A stretch of DNA of 64,000 nt from the NCBI RefSeq assembly GCF_000993785.3, contig NZ_CP009922.3, forward strand, positions 4,650,001 to 4,714,000, given 5' to 3'. This stretch comes from Streptomyces xiamenensis (GTDB taxonomy: Bacteria > Actinomycetota > Actinomycetes > Streptomycetales > Streptomycetaceae). This document shows, piece by piece, positions 1-8,046 of the stretch. The notes below the pieces were generated by a model. It worked only from the letters and a program-made list of their open reading frames with translations, was not told the DNA's origin and ran no database searches. Positions within the stretch are counted from its first letter, which is position 1, and each line of letters begins with the position of its first letter. The translations under genes and the position numbers were made by a program.

Positions 1-1919
1 CCTCCGGTGCGGACGGGTCCGAGCTGGAGGCGGCCGAGCTGACCCCGCAGAACTGGTACGCCGCCTCCACCGACCGGTTCGACGCCTACCACACCATCGA
101 GCGGGAGCTGGTGGACACGGCCGTCGGCGAGGCCCGCGACATCGCCTCCACCGCCCGCCGCGACATGATCATCAGCGCCGGCGTCGTGGTGACCGCCCTG
201 CTGCTGGCCTTCGTCATCGCCATGCTGATGGCCCGCTCCATGAGCCGTTCCATGACCCAGCTGCGCTCCGCCGCGCTGAACGTCGCCGAGGACCGGCTGC
301 CCGCTTTGGTCGAACAGCTCTCGCGCACCCAGCCCGGCTCCGTGGACACCCGCGTCGAGCCGCTGCCGATCAGCAGCCGCGACGAGATCGGCGAGGTGTC
401 GCGGGCGTTCGACCACGTGCACCGTGAAGCGGTGCGGCTGGCCGCCGAGCAGGCCCTGCTGCGCGGCAACGTGAACGCGATCTTCACCAACCTCTCCACC
501 CGCAACCAGGGACTGATCGAGCGCCAGCTGGGCCTCATCGGCGAGCTGGAGGCCCGGGAGGCCGATCCGGAGCAGCTGGAGCATCTGTTCAAGCTGGACC
601 ACCTGGCCACCCGGATGCGGCGCAACGGCGAGAACCTGCTGGTGCTGGCGGGGGAGGAGCCGGGCCGCCGGCTGACCGAGCCGGTGCCGCTGGTCGACGT
701 GCTGCGGGCCGCCGCCTCCGAGGTCGAGTCGTACGCCAGGATCGACATGTCCGGCGTCCCGGCGAACGACATCCACGGGGCGGTCGTCACCGACCTGGTG
801 CACCTGCTGGCCGAGCTGCTGGAGAACGCCATCACCTTCTCCTCGCCGCAGACCAAGGTGCGGGTGACAGCAACCCGATTGCCCGACGGTCGTATCATGA
901 TCGAAATCCATGACAAGGGTATCGGTCTGACCCCGGAGGACTTCGCGGAGATCAACAAGCGACTGGCCGATCCGCCCTCCGTGGACGCGTCGGTCTCCCA
1001 GCGCATGGGCCTGTTCGTCGTCGGCCGGCTGGCCGAGCGGCACGGCATTCGCGTCCAGCTACGCCCTTCGGGGGAACGCTCGGGCACCACATCCCTGGTG
1101 ATGCTCCCCGAGTCGGTCACCCGGGGCGGGGGCGCCGAACCAGCCGTGGCGGGTGAGGAATTCACCGTTTCCCGGATCGTTACACCGGCACAGGACGCCC
1201 ACATCACCGAGGCACAGCGGCAGGCAGGTCTGCGGACCGCCGCCGAGCTGGGCTTCGACGACTCGCGGTACGGGGCGCCCGCCGTCGCGCCCGTACCGGC
1301 ACAACCGGCCCTCCCCCAACTCCCGCAAACCGGTACACAGGCCCCGTACGACCGTGGGTACGAAGGTGGGTACGAGACCCCCCGGACGCCCCCCGTCGAA
1401 CCGGCGTACGATCAACTCTCGGCGCAGGGAGAGCAGTTCACGGGCTATCCGGCGCCCACAGAATCTCCGCAGGATGGTCCCGCGGGCCCCGGGCAGAGCG
1501 TAGGCTTCACTGCACCGGAGCCGGGTACGGCGGAATTCCGTGGTACGACCGGGGCGGGACTGCCCCGTCGCACACCGCCGGGACCGCAGCGGCACGACCA
1601 CGCCGAAGCGGCTCCGGCGCCGACACCGGCATCCGGGGAGGCGCAGTGGGACCGTGGGCCACGCCGCGAGGCGCGGCCCGGTGGCACCACTTCCGCCGGA
1701 CTTCCCAAGCGGGTGCCCCGGGCGAATCTGACCGAGCACTCGCCGGCGGAGCCGGGGGCGGCCGAGGGGCCGCAGGTGTCCCGTGATCCGGAAGATGTCC
1801 GCGGCAGGCTCAGCAACCTGCACCGCGGTGTACGACAGGGCCGGGGCGGCAGTGACCGCACCGGCCGGAACGAACCGCAGGGCCCCGGCCCTGGTAACAC
1901 ATACGATCAGGAGCGTTAG
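1..1919 (+). CDS. cvnA: Conservon sensor-kinase-like protein CvnA (5' end missing)
   Basis: The frame is open from base 3, so the N-terminus lies outside the window; 638 codons are visible. The visible part starts at the end of an extracellular sensor region, followed by one membrane helix (about nt 165-230), a HAMP-like linker and a HATPase_c domain with an N-box (ELLENAI) and a G-box (DKGIGL). The last third is a Pro/Gly/Ala-rich tail with no recognisable fold. I see no phospho-acceptor DHp signature. In Streptomyces conservons this protein is thought to form a membrane complex with CvnB, CvnC and CvnD that works like a G-protein-coupled sensor. The three partner genes follow in order. The ligand is unknown. 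Confidence 0.9.
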   Translation, partial: SGADGSELEAAELTPQNWYAASTDRFDAYHTIERELVDTAVGEARDIASTARRDMIISAGVVVTALLLAFVIAMLMARSMSRSMTQLRSAALNVAEDRLPALVEQLSRTQPGSVDTRVEPLPISSRDEIGEVSRAFDHVHREAVRLAAEQALLRGNVNAIFTNLSTRNQGLIERQLGLIGELEAREADPEQLEHLFKLDHLATRMRRNGENLLVLAGEEPGRRLTEPVPLVDVLRAAASEVESYARIDMSGVPANDIHGAVVTDLVHLLAELLENAITFSSPQTKVRVTATRLPDGRIMIEIHDKGIGLTPEDFAEINKRLADPPSVDASVSQRMGLFVVGRLAERHGIRVQLRPSGERSGTTSLVMLPESVTRGGGAEPAVAGEEFTVSRIVTPAQDAHITEAQRQAGLRTAAELGFDDSRYGAPAVAPVPAQPALPQLPQTGTQAPYDRGYEGGYETPRTPPVEPAYDQLSAQGEQFTGYPAPTESPQDGPAGPGQSVGFTAPEPGTAEFRGTTGAGLPRRTPPGPQRHDHAEAAPAPTPASGEAQWDRGPRREARPGGTTSAGLPKRVPRANLTEHSPAEPGAAEGPQVSRDPEDVRGRLSNLHRGVRQGRGGSDRTGRNEPQGPGPGNTYDQER

Positions 1920-1920
1920 T

Positions 1921-2343
1921 GTGAGCCCGATGAGCCAGGCGGCGCAGAACCTGAACTGGTTGATCACCAACTTTGTGGAGAACACTCCTGGGGTGTCGCA
2001 TACGGTGGTGGTGTCGGCTGACGGTCTTCTGCTGGCGTTGTCCGAGGGTTTTCCCCGGGATCGTGCGGATCAGTTGGCTGCGGTGGCGTCGGGGTTGACG
2101 TCGTTGACGGCTGGTGCGTCGCGGATCTTCGAGGGTGGTGCGGTGAATCAGACGGTGGTGGAGATGGAGCGTGGTTTCCTCTTCATCATGTCGATCTCGG
2201 ATGGTTCGTCGTTGGCGGTGCTGGCGCATCCGGATGCCGATATCGGTCTGGTGGGGTATGAGATGGCCCTTCTCGTCGACCGCGCCGGTACCGTACTGAC
2301 GCCGGATCTGCGAGCCGAGCTCCAGGGCAGCCTGCTCAAGTAG
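1921..2343 (+). CDS. cvnB: Roadblock/LC7-domain protein CvnB
   Basis: This 140-aa protein is a single Roadblock/LC7 domain, a small alpha/beta fold that acts as a regulator or scaffold of small GTPases such as CvnD. I chose the GTG at 1921 because an AGGAG at 1909-1913 sits 7 nt upstream; the reading frame is open further upstream, but those starts would overlap cvnA. It begins one base after the cvnA stop, so coupling is likely. Codon use is odd for this chromosome: it has many TTG and T-ending codons (GGT, GAT, CGT), unlike cvnA and cvnC on either side. Confidence 0.93.
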   Translation: MSPMSQAAQNLNWLITNFVENTPGVSHTVVVSADGLLLALSEGFPRDRADQLAAVASGLTSLTAGASRIFEGGAVNQTVVEMERGFLFIMSISDGSSLAVLAHPDADIGLVGYEMALLVDRAGTVLTPDLRAELQGSLLK

Positions 2344-2449
2344 CGGGCTGCTTGTGCGGATTGGGCCCGCGCACCATAAGGTGCGGGGGTGATGGCGAAG
2401 CGGTGAGCGCGTTTCGCGCGGGTCGACGAAGGCAGTCGGAGGAGGACAC

Positions 2450-3028
2450 GTGACAACGCCCCCAGGCGGACAGTACGGCAACGACTTTCCGGCGCAGCCG
2501 CACAGCGGCGGGCAGTCCGGACGGTTCAACTTCCCCTCGGCGCCCAGCGGCGGTCACCGGCGCGCCGCGCCGGACCATCGCCCGGCGCCGGACCAGCGTG
2601 CCGAGGCGGCGCCCCCGCAGCGGCAGCCGCAGTCGCAGCCGCAGCCGCAGCCCGAACAGCCCAGGCGGCGCTCCTTCGACAGTGAGCCCCAGCCGCTGGT
2701 GCGTCCGTACGCCATGACGGGTGGCCGGACCAGGCCGCGTTATCAGCTGGCGATCGAGGCGCTGGTGTCCACCAGCGCCGACCCCGCCCAGCTCGGCGGC
2801 CAGCTTCCCGAGCACCAGCGGATCTGCCAGCTGTGCTACGAGGTCAAGTCCGTCGCCGAAGTCTCCGCCCTCCTCTCCATTCCTCTCGGTGTCACCCGGA
2901 TTCTGGTGGCCGATCTGGCTGAGGCTGGGCTTGTCGCGATTCACCAGCCGGGCCACGAGGGGGAGCCCGGCGGTCAGCCTGATGTGACACTGCTCGAAAG
3001 GGTGCTCAGTGGACTTCGCAAGCTCTAG
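2450..3028 (+). CDS. cvnC: DUF742 protein CvnC
   Basis: The 192-aa protein has a disordered N-terminal half rich in Pro and Gln, with PQ repeats around residues 45-70. A DUF742 domain follows (about residues 80-190) and ends in a winged-helix-like segment (LCYEVKSVAEVSALL, then LGVTRILVADL). The GTG start follows a GGAGG. Its end overlaps cvnD by 20 nt, so the two are probably translationally coupled. DUF742 proteins are the third component of Streptomyces conservons. The helix-turn-helix look suggests protein or DNA contact, but its function is not settled. Confidence 0.9.
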   Translation: MTTPPGGQYGNDFPAQPHSGGQSGRFNFPSAPSGGHRRAAPDHRPAPDQRAEAAPPQRQPQSQPQPQPEQPRRRSFDSEPQPLVRPYAMTGGRTRPRYQLAIEALVSTSADPAQLGGQLPEHQRICQLCYEVKSVAEVSALLSIPLGVTRILVADLAEAGLVAIHQPGHEGEPGGQPDVTLLERVLSGLRKL

Positions 3029-3602
3029 CGGTGCGGGCCGTTCGGCTCCTTCCCGTTCCACTACTTCTGCGAAGATTGTGGTCGCGGGTGGGTTTGGTGT
3101 GGGGAAGACCACGTTTGTCGGTGCCGTGTCGGAGATCAATCCGCTGCGTACCGAGGCCGTGATGACGTCCGCGTCCGCCGGTATTGATGATCTGACGCAT
3201 ACCGGTGGTAAGACGACCACGACGGTGGCGATGGACTTCGGTCGTATCACGTTGGATCAGGATCTGATTCTGTATCTCTTCGGTACGCCGGGGCAGGATC
3301 GTTTCTGGTTCATGTGGGACGACTTGGTGCGTGGTGCCATTGGTGCGGTGGTGCTGGTGGATACGCGTCGGTTGGCGGATTGTTTTCCGGCGGTGGATTA
3401 CTTCGAGAACAGTGGTCTGCCGTTCGTGATCGCGTTGAACGGGTTCGACGGGCATCAGCCGTATTCTCCGGAGGAGGTGCGGGAGGCGTTGCAGATCGGT
3501 CCGGACGCTCCGATCATCGTGACGGACGCGCGGCATCGTGCGGAGGCGAAGTCGGCGCTGATCACCCTCGTCGAACACGCCCTCATGGCCCGCCTGCGCT
3601 GA
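3009..3602 (+). CDS. cvnD: Conservon GTP-binding protein CvnD
   Basis: This 197-aa small GTPase-like protein has a P-loop GGFGVGKTTF near residue 30, a G3-like TPGQDRF and a degenerate G4-like LNGFDG. It is expected to be the nucleotide switch of the conservon and to cycle with CvnB and CvnA at the membrane. It starts inside the end of cvnC, and a hairpin terminator follows at 3630-3657, so cvnABCD form one unit. As in cvnB, codon use leans to TTG and T-ending codons. This is absent from the neighbouring FAH and gltX genes. Confidence 0.93.
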   Translation: MDFASSSGAGRSAPSRSTTSAKIVVAGGFGVGKTTFVGAVSEINPLRTEAVMTSASAGIDDLTHTGGKTTTTVAMDFGRITLDQDLILYLFGTPGQDRFWFMWDDLVRGAIGAVVLVDTRRLADCFPAVDYFENSGLPFVIALNGFDGHQPYSPEEVREALQIGPDAPIIVTDARHRAEAKSALITLVEHALMARLR

Positions 3603-3629
3603 ACCCCGCGCTCACTCACTGCCACGCCC

Positions 3630-3657
3630 GGTGGTCTCCCCGTGCTGGGGAGACACC
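3630..3657 (+). terminator. Hairpin after cvnD
   Basis: GTCTCCCC and GGGGAGAC pair around a 5-nt loop, and GGT/ACC extends the stem past a one-base bulge. No U-tract follows. It lies just after the cvnD stop and before the FAH-family gene. Confidence 0.6.
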
Positions 3658-3721
3658 GCCGCGTGGCGGTTGGCTAGTCTGAGGACAAAGATCCCAGCAG
3701 CCAGTGAAGGGCAACGCAGCC

Positions 3722-4501
3722 GTGCGCATCGCCAGATTCTCCATCGACGGCACCGTCGGGTTCGGTGTGGTGGAGGGGGAGCCCACCGACGAGGACGGGC
3801 TCGTACTCGACATCATCAAGGGCCACCCCTTCGCCGAATTCGAGCGCTCGGGCCACCGGGTTCCGCTCAAGGCGGTCCGGCTGCTGCCGCCCGTACTCCC
3901 CAGCAAGGTCGTCGCGATCGGCCGCAACTACGCCGAGCACGCCCGTGAGCTGGGCAACGAGGTCCCGGAGGTCCCGGTCGCCTTCTTCAAGCCCTCCACC
4001 TCGGTGATCGGCGACGGCGACGCCATCCGGTACCCCTCGATCTCCCAGAACGTCCATCACGAGGCCGAACTGGCCGTGGTCATCGGCCGGATGTGCCGTG
4101 ACGTGCCGCGCGAACGCGCCAAGGACGTCATCCTCGGCTACACCTGCGCCAACGACGTGACCGCGCGCGACGTCCAGGACCGCGAGAAGCAGTGGGCGCG
4201 GGCCAAGGGCTTCGACACCTCCTGCCCGCTCGGCCCCTGGATCGAGACGGATCTGGACCCGGCCGATCTCGCCATCATGTGCACCGTGAACGGCGAGCAG
4301 CGGCAGCTCGGCCGCACCAGCGAGATGGTCCGTACCGTGGAGGACCTGATCGTGCACATCACCGAGTCGATGACGCTGCTCCCGCAGGACGTCATCCTCA
4401 CCGGCACCCCGGCCGGCGTCGGCCCGCTGCACGCCGGCGACGAGGTCGCCGTCTCCATCGAAGGCATCGGCACTCTCACCAACAAGGTCGTCAAGGCGTG
4501 A
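3722..4501 (+). CDS. Fumarylacetoacetate hydrolase-family protein
   Basis: This 259-aa protein belongs to the FAH superfamily, which hydrolyses or decarboxylates small oxo-acids at a metal centre. The metal-site region HHEAELAVVIG and the C-terminal GTPAGVGPL loop are visible. I chose GTG 3722 (MRIARFSID) because a GAAGGG lies 10 nt upstream; an in-frame GTG at 3704 would add six residues. The stop overlaps the gltX start by 4 nt (GTGA), so the pair is co-translated. The exact substrate cannot be read from sequence: family members include acylpyruvate and 2-hydroxyhepta-2,4-dienedioate enzymes. Confidence 0.9.
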   Translation: MRIARFSIDGTVGFGVVEGEPTDEDGLVLDIIKGHPFAEFERSGHRVPLKAVRLLPPVLPSKVVAIGRNYAEHARELGNEVPEVPVAFFKPSTSVIGDGDAIRYPSISQNVHHEAELAVVIGRMCRDVPRERAKDVILGYTCANDVTARDVQDREKQWARAKGFDTSCPLGPWIETDLDPADLAIMCTVNGEQRQLGRTSEMVRTVEDLIVHITESMTLLPQDVILTGTPAGVGPLHAGDEVAVSIEGIGTLTNKVVKA

Positions 4502-5985
4502 CTAGTCCCACCACCCCCTCCGTCCGTGTGCGCTTCTGCCCCTCCCCGACGGGCAACCCCCATGTGGGCCTGGTGCGCACCGCCCTGTTCAACTGGGCCT
4601 TCGCCCGCCACCACGGCGGCACCATGGTCTTCCGCATCGAGGACACCGACGCGGCCCGTGACTCCGAGGAGTCCTACACGGCGCTGCTGGACTCCCTGCG
4701 CTGGCTGGGCCTCGACTGGGACGAGGGCCCCGAAGTGGGCGGCCCGCACGCCCCGTACCGGCAGTCGCAGCGGATGGACCTGTACGCGGATGTCGCGCGC
4801 CGGCTGCGCGAGGCGGGGCGGGCGTACCCCTGCTACTGCACCACCGCCGAGCTCGACGAGCGCCGCGAGGCCGCCCGGTCCGCCGGGAAGCACTCCGGGT
4901 ACGACGGGCACTGCCGCGACCTGAGCGCGGAGCGGGTGGCCGCGTACGAGGCCGAGGGCCGGACCCCGATCATCCGCTTCCGGATGCCGGACGAGCGGAT
5001 CACCTTCACCGACCTGGTGCGCGGCGAGCTGACGTTCGCGCCCGAGCACGTCTCGGACTACGGCATCGTGCGCGCCAACGGCGCCCCGCTGTACACCCTG
5101 GTCAACCCGGTGGACGACGCGCTCATGGAGATCACCCACGTGCTGCGCGGCGAAGACCTGCTCTCCTCGACGCCGCGGCAGATCGCGCTGTACGCGGCGC
5201 TGGCCGAGATCGGCGTCGGCTCCGGGCGCACCCCCGCGTTCGGGCATCTGCCGTACGTCATGGGGGAGGGCAACAAGAAGCTCTCCAAGCGCGACCCGGA
5301 GTCCTCGCTCAACCTGTACCGCGAGCGCGGCTTCCTGCCCGAGGGTCTGCTGAACTACCTCTCCCTGCTGGGCTGGTCGATCGCCGAGGACCGGGACATC
5401 TTCAGCGTCCAGGAGATGGTGGAGGCCTTCGAGATCGGTGACGTCAACGCCAACCCGGCGCGCTTCGACCTGAAGAAGGCCGAGGCGATCAACGCGGTGC
5501 ATCTGCGCGAGCTGCCCCTGGCAGCGTTCGTCGAGGCGTGCGCGCCGTGGCTGGCGGCGCCGTACGCGCCGTGGAAGCCCGAGGCGTTCGACCGGGCGGC
5601 GTTCGAGGAGCTGGCGCCCCTGGCACAGACCCGGCTGACGGTGCTCTCCGACATCACGGCCAATGTCGACTTCCTGTTCCTGGACGCCCCGGTGGAGGAC
5701 GAGAAGTCCTGGCAGAAGGCGATGAAGCCGGGCGCGGAGCAGGTGCTCGCCGCTGCGCGGGACCGGCTGGCGGAGGCCGACTGGAGTTCGGCCGAGTCGC
5801 TGAAGGAGGCCGTGCAGACGGCCGGTGAGGCGCATGGTCTGAAGCTGGGCAAGGCGCAGGCGCCGGTTCGGGTGGCGGTCACCGGCCGCACGGTCGGGCT
5901 GCCGCTGTTCGAGTCGCTGGTGGTGCTGGGGCGCGAGCGCACGCTGGCGCGCGTCGAGGCGGCGCTGGTCAGGCTCGCCGGCTGA
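4498..5985 (+). CDS. gltX: Glutamate--tRNA ligase
   Basis: This 495-aa class I aminoacyl-tRNA synthetase attaches glutamate to tRNA-Glu. The HIGH-type signature is PSPTGNPHVGLVRTA near residue 15 and the KMSKS-type loop is KKLSKRD near residue 260; an all-helical anticodon-binding domain fills the C-terminal third. The frame stays open upstream, but the GTG at 4498 overlaps the preceding stop and gives the normal N-terminus. A strong hairpin (6014-6051) closes the unit. Its cognate tRNA-Glu genes lie 3.3 kb downstream, and tRNA-Gln lies beside them. Confidence 0.97.
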   Translation: MTSPTTPSVRVRFCPSPTGNPHVGLVRTALFNWAFARHHGGTMVFRIEDTDAARDSEESYTALLDSLRWLGLDWDEGPEVGGPHAPYRQSQRMDLYADVARRLREAGRAYPCYCTTAELDERREAARSAGKHSGYDGHCRDLSAERVAAYEAEGRTPIIRFRMPDERITFTDLVRGELTFAPEHVSDYGIVRANGAPLYTLVNPVDDALMEITHVLRGEDLLSSTPRQIALYAALAEIGVGSGRTPAFGHLPYVMGEGNKKLSKRDPESSLNLYRERGFLPEGLLNYLSLLGWSIAEDRDIFSVQEMVEAFEIGDVNANPARFDLKKAEAINAVHLRELPLAAFVEACAPWLAAPYAPWKPEAFDRAAFEELAPLAQTRLTVLSDITANVDFLFLDAPVEDEKSWQKAMKPGAEQVLAAARDRLAEADWSSAESLKEAVQTAGEAHGLKLGKAQAPVRVAVTGRTVGLPLFESLVVLGRERTLARVEAALVRLAG

Positions 5986-6013
5986 GCGCGGGCCGAGTAC
6001 GGGCAAGGGCGGG

Positions 6014-6051
6014 GCGGGTCCCGTCGCGGTGTGTGCCGCGGCGGGGCCCGC
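6014..6051 (+). terminator. Strong hairpin after gltX
   Basis: Two 16-nt arms starting GCGGG and ending CCCGC pair completely if two G-U wobbles are allowed, around a 6-nt loop. It separates gltX from the unassigned four-gene unit that follows, so that unit should have its own promoter. Confidence 0.75.
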
Positions 6052-6102
6052 GCGTGTGCGGCGGTGCGTCCGTCCGCCGTGGCGGGCCTCCTCAAAATGC
6101 GA

Positions 6103-6168
6103 CATATCGGGTGATGCCGTAGCGTTTTGCCTCGTCAGTATCGCTGACATGGCAACGCACCCGATATG
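6103..6168 (+). promoter_or_regulatory. Nested inverted-repeat leader before the peptide gene
   Basis: CATATCGGGTG (6103-6113) and CACCCGATATG (6158-6168) are perfect 11-bp inverted repeats. Inside them TGCCGT (6115-6120) can pair with ATGGCA (6149-6154), and GTCAG (6134-6138) pairs with CTGAC (6144-6148) around TATCG. The right outer arm ends at the first G of the GAGGAGG ribosome-binding site (6168-6174). It could be an operator pair or an mRNA structure controlling access to the start of the 61-aa peptide gene. The pairing is plain in the sequence; the function is inference. Confidence 0.6.
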
Positions 6169-6180
6169 AGGAGGCAATGC

Positions 6181-6366
6181 ATGCTCGCGCAGAAGACACT
6201 CCCGCTCGTCGCCGACCCCGCCGAGGCCGCAGCCGCCCAGGCGCTGATGACCGAACCGGAGGCGCCGCTGAGCGACGCCCCGCTGTACTCGCCGGAGGCG
6301 GCCGGGTTCCTCCTGCTTCTCCTGCTGCTCTCGCCGAAGACTCCCATGGAGCCGGGCGACAAGTGA
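6181..6366 (+). CDS. Small peptide with a seven-leucine run, function unknown
   Basis: This is a 61-aa ORF with ATG 6181, 6 nt after a textbook GAGGAGG. The first 40 residues are Ala-rich and acidic (PEAPLSDAP), then comes GF followed by seven Leu, and the end is short and polar (KTPMEPGDK). The leucines use CTC, CTG and CTT, so the run is not a slipped DNA repeat. The hydrophobic stretch is too short for an ordinary membrane span. Gene order (peptide, two unknown proteins, hydrolase) would suit a precursor peptide with tailoring enzymes, but no modification-enzyme family is recognised. A small regulatory or membrane-associated peptide is an alternative. Confidence 0.65.
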   Translation: MLAQKTLPLVADPAEAAAAQALMTEPEAPLSDAPLYSPEAAGFLLLLLLLSPKTPMEPGDK

Positions 6367-6403
6367 GCCGGATGCCGGCGCACGGCGGCCGGAGGGAGCA
6401 CCC

Positions 6404-7144
6404 GTGACGACGGGACCCACCGAGCGCACCGCCCGTGCCACATACACGGAGGCGACCGCCGCGCTGGCGAGCTGTGTCCTCGACGCCCTGCGGGGCGCCG
6501 GGGACACAGCCCCGCTCGCACGGTTCACCGAAACCGCGAGCGACCCCAAGGCGGCTCTGGCGGCCGTCCGCGTCCTGGGGGCCGACGTCCTCGCCCCGTA
6601 CGCCCTCACCGGCGGCAGCCCGCACCCGCGCGACCTGGCCGTCATCAGCCAGGCCACCGCCGTCTTCCCCGCACCCGTGCTCACCGCGCCGCCCCCCGAG
6701 GGTCCGATCGAGAACTGGGCCATCGCCTGGCGCGACTGGGCCACCGACCGGCTCATCGCCGCCCTCGGCGACGCGGCGGCCCAGGAGAGCCCGCGGCCGC
6801 CCACCGGTGAGATCCTCACCGACGCCACCGACTGGCCCCGCTGGGCCGCCGGTTGTGCCCGGCTGGCCCCGCTCACCCTGCCCGGCGTCGGCGGCCCCGT
6901 GCCGGCCGCCGTGCGCCGCCACCCCGTACCCCTGGCCCGCGCCACCACCCGCGCCCTGCTGCGCCGTGACTACCCCACCGCGGCCCGGCTGCTGCGCTGG
7001 CTGGCCGCCGCCCAGCGCGACGGGGTGACCCTCGCGCTGGAACCCGACCGGCTCACCGAGCACATCGCCCTGCACGCCGCCGGCGAGCCGCGCCTCGCCC
7101 TCGATCTGGCGGTGGCCCGGCTGCTGCTGGGGAGGACCGCATGA
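6404..7144 (+). CDS. Protein of unknown function (peptide-cassette gene 2)
   Basis: This is a 246-aa, Ala/Leu/Arg-rich, predominantly helical protein with no signal peptide or clear membrane span. I recognise no catalytic motif. The GTG start is 7 nt after GGAGGG (6391-6396). The stop overlaps the next ATG (ATGA at 7141), so gene 2 and gene 3 are probably made in equal amounts and may form a complex. Conspicuous residues include ENWAIAWRDWATDRL near 100 and two Cys near 25 and 155. GC content and codon use look like the host's, with no sign of recent transfer. Confidence 0.75.
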   Translation: MTTGPTERTARATYTEATAALASCVLDALRGAGDTAPLARFTETASDPKAALAAVRVLGADVLAPYALTGGSPHPRDLAVISQATAVFPAPVLTAPPPEGPIENWAIAWRDWATDRLIAALGDAAAQESPRPPTGEILTDATDWPRWAAGCARLAPLTLPGVGGPVPAAVRRHPVPLARATTRALLRRDYPTAARLLRWLAAAQRDGVTLALEPDRLTEHIALHAAGEPRLALDLAVARLLLGRTA

Positions 7145-8046
7145 CCACCGCCGTCACCCCGATCGCCCACCAGGTCGCCACCCGCGCCTTCGGCTGGCTC
7201 CTCGCGCACCGCGACCACGGCGCGCTGCCCGAGGGCACCACGGCCGACCTCGGGGACCCCAACAGCGTCTACAAGCCGCTGGGTGAGGCCGCCCTGGCCG
7301 GCTCCCTGGTGCTGCGCGAATCCGCCGCCGGCAGCGAGAGCATGCGCGCCGCACGCGAACTGCTCGACTTCGGCTGGCGGCAACTGCGCGAGGGCGACCT
7401 GCTGTACGAGCGGCAGCTGCGCCACGCGCTGCTCACCGACCCGCTGGAGATGTACGCCCACTTCGCGCGCGCCGGTTACCGCCACGACGGGATGGACGCC
7501 CTGCTGCGGCACAACGCCGCGCTGCGCTCGGTACGCGCCGCCGAGGTGGTGCCCAACCGCCGGCTGGCCATCGCCAACGCGGCGCGGATCGCCGGGCTCG
7601 ACTACGGCTTCGACTGGGCGGCACTGACCCGCGCCACCTGGTTGGGCGCCACCCCCGAGCCGTGGGCCATCGACTGGATGACCGCCTACTCCATGACCCA
7701 CACGGTCTTCCACCTCACCGACTGGGGCGCCCGCCCCGAGGACCTGCCGGAGGAGATCGCGAGCTACCTCACCACCTGGCTGCCGGTGTGGACGGACATC
7801 TGGCGCGAGGTCGCCCAGTGGGACCTGGTCGCCGAACTGATGATCGTCGGCTCCTGTCTGCCGGACCCGGTGTGCGACCCCGCCGACTGGGCGGCGCTGG
7901 CGGCCGTCCAGCACCCGGACGGTCTGGTGCCGCGCGACGGCGATCCGGTGAGCGAGGACCCGGCCCGGCGGTTCGCCGATCACCAGCACACCGCCGTGGT
8001 CGCGGCCGTCGCCGGGAGCATCGCGGTCTCCCGCACGCTCGCGTGA
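7141..8046 (+). CDS. Helical protein of unknown function (cassette gene 3)
   Basis: This 301-aa soluble, mostly helical protein resembles in style the large actinobacterial families of unknown function with repeated helical pairs (possibly DUF6895-like; recalled, not checked). His-containing patches stand out: YSMTHTVFHLTDWG near residue 185 and FADHQHTAVVA near 280. They could line an active site or bind metal. The start overlaps gene 2 (ATGA), with a GGAGG upstream. The stop overlaps the serine-hydrolase start (GTGA), so genes 2, 3 and 4 are a single translational unit. Confidence 0.8.
   Translation: MTTAVTPIAHQVATRAFGWLLAHRDHGALPEGTTADLGDPNSVYKPLGEAALAGSLVLRESAAGSESMRAARELLDFGWRQLREGDLLYERQLRHALLTDPLEMYAHFARAGYRHDGMDALLRHNAALRSVRAAEVVPNRRLAIANAARIAGLDYGFDWAALTRATWLGATPEPWAIDWMTAYSMTHTVFHLTDWGARPEDLPEEIASYLTTWLPVWTDIWREVAQWDLVAELMIVGSCLPDPVCDPADWAALAAVQHPDGLVPRDGDPVSEDPARRFADHQHTAVVAAVAGSIAVSRTLA

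Noticed and set aside
2600..2660. DNA microsatellite in cvnC
   Set aside because: The CAGCCG-type repeat codes for the Pro/Gln-rich disordered N-terminal half of CvnC, common in this family.
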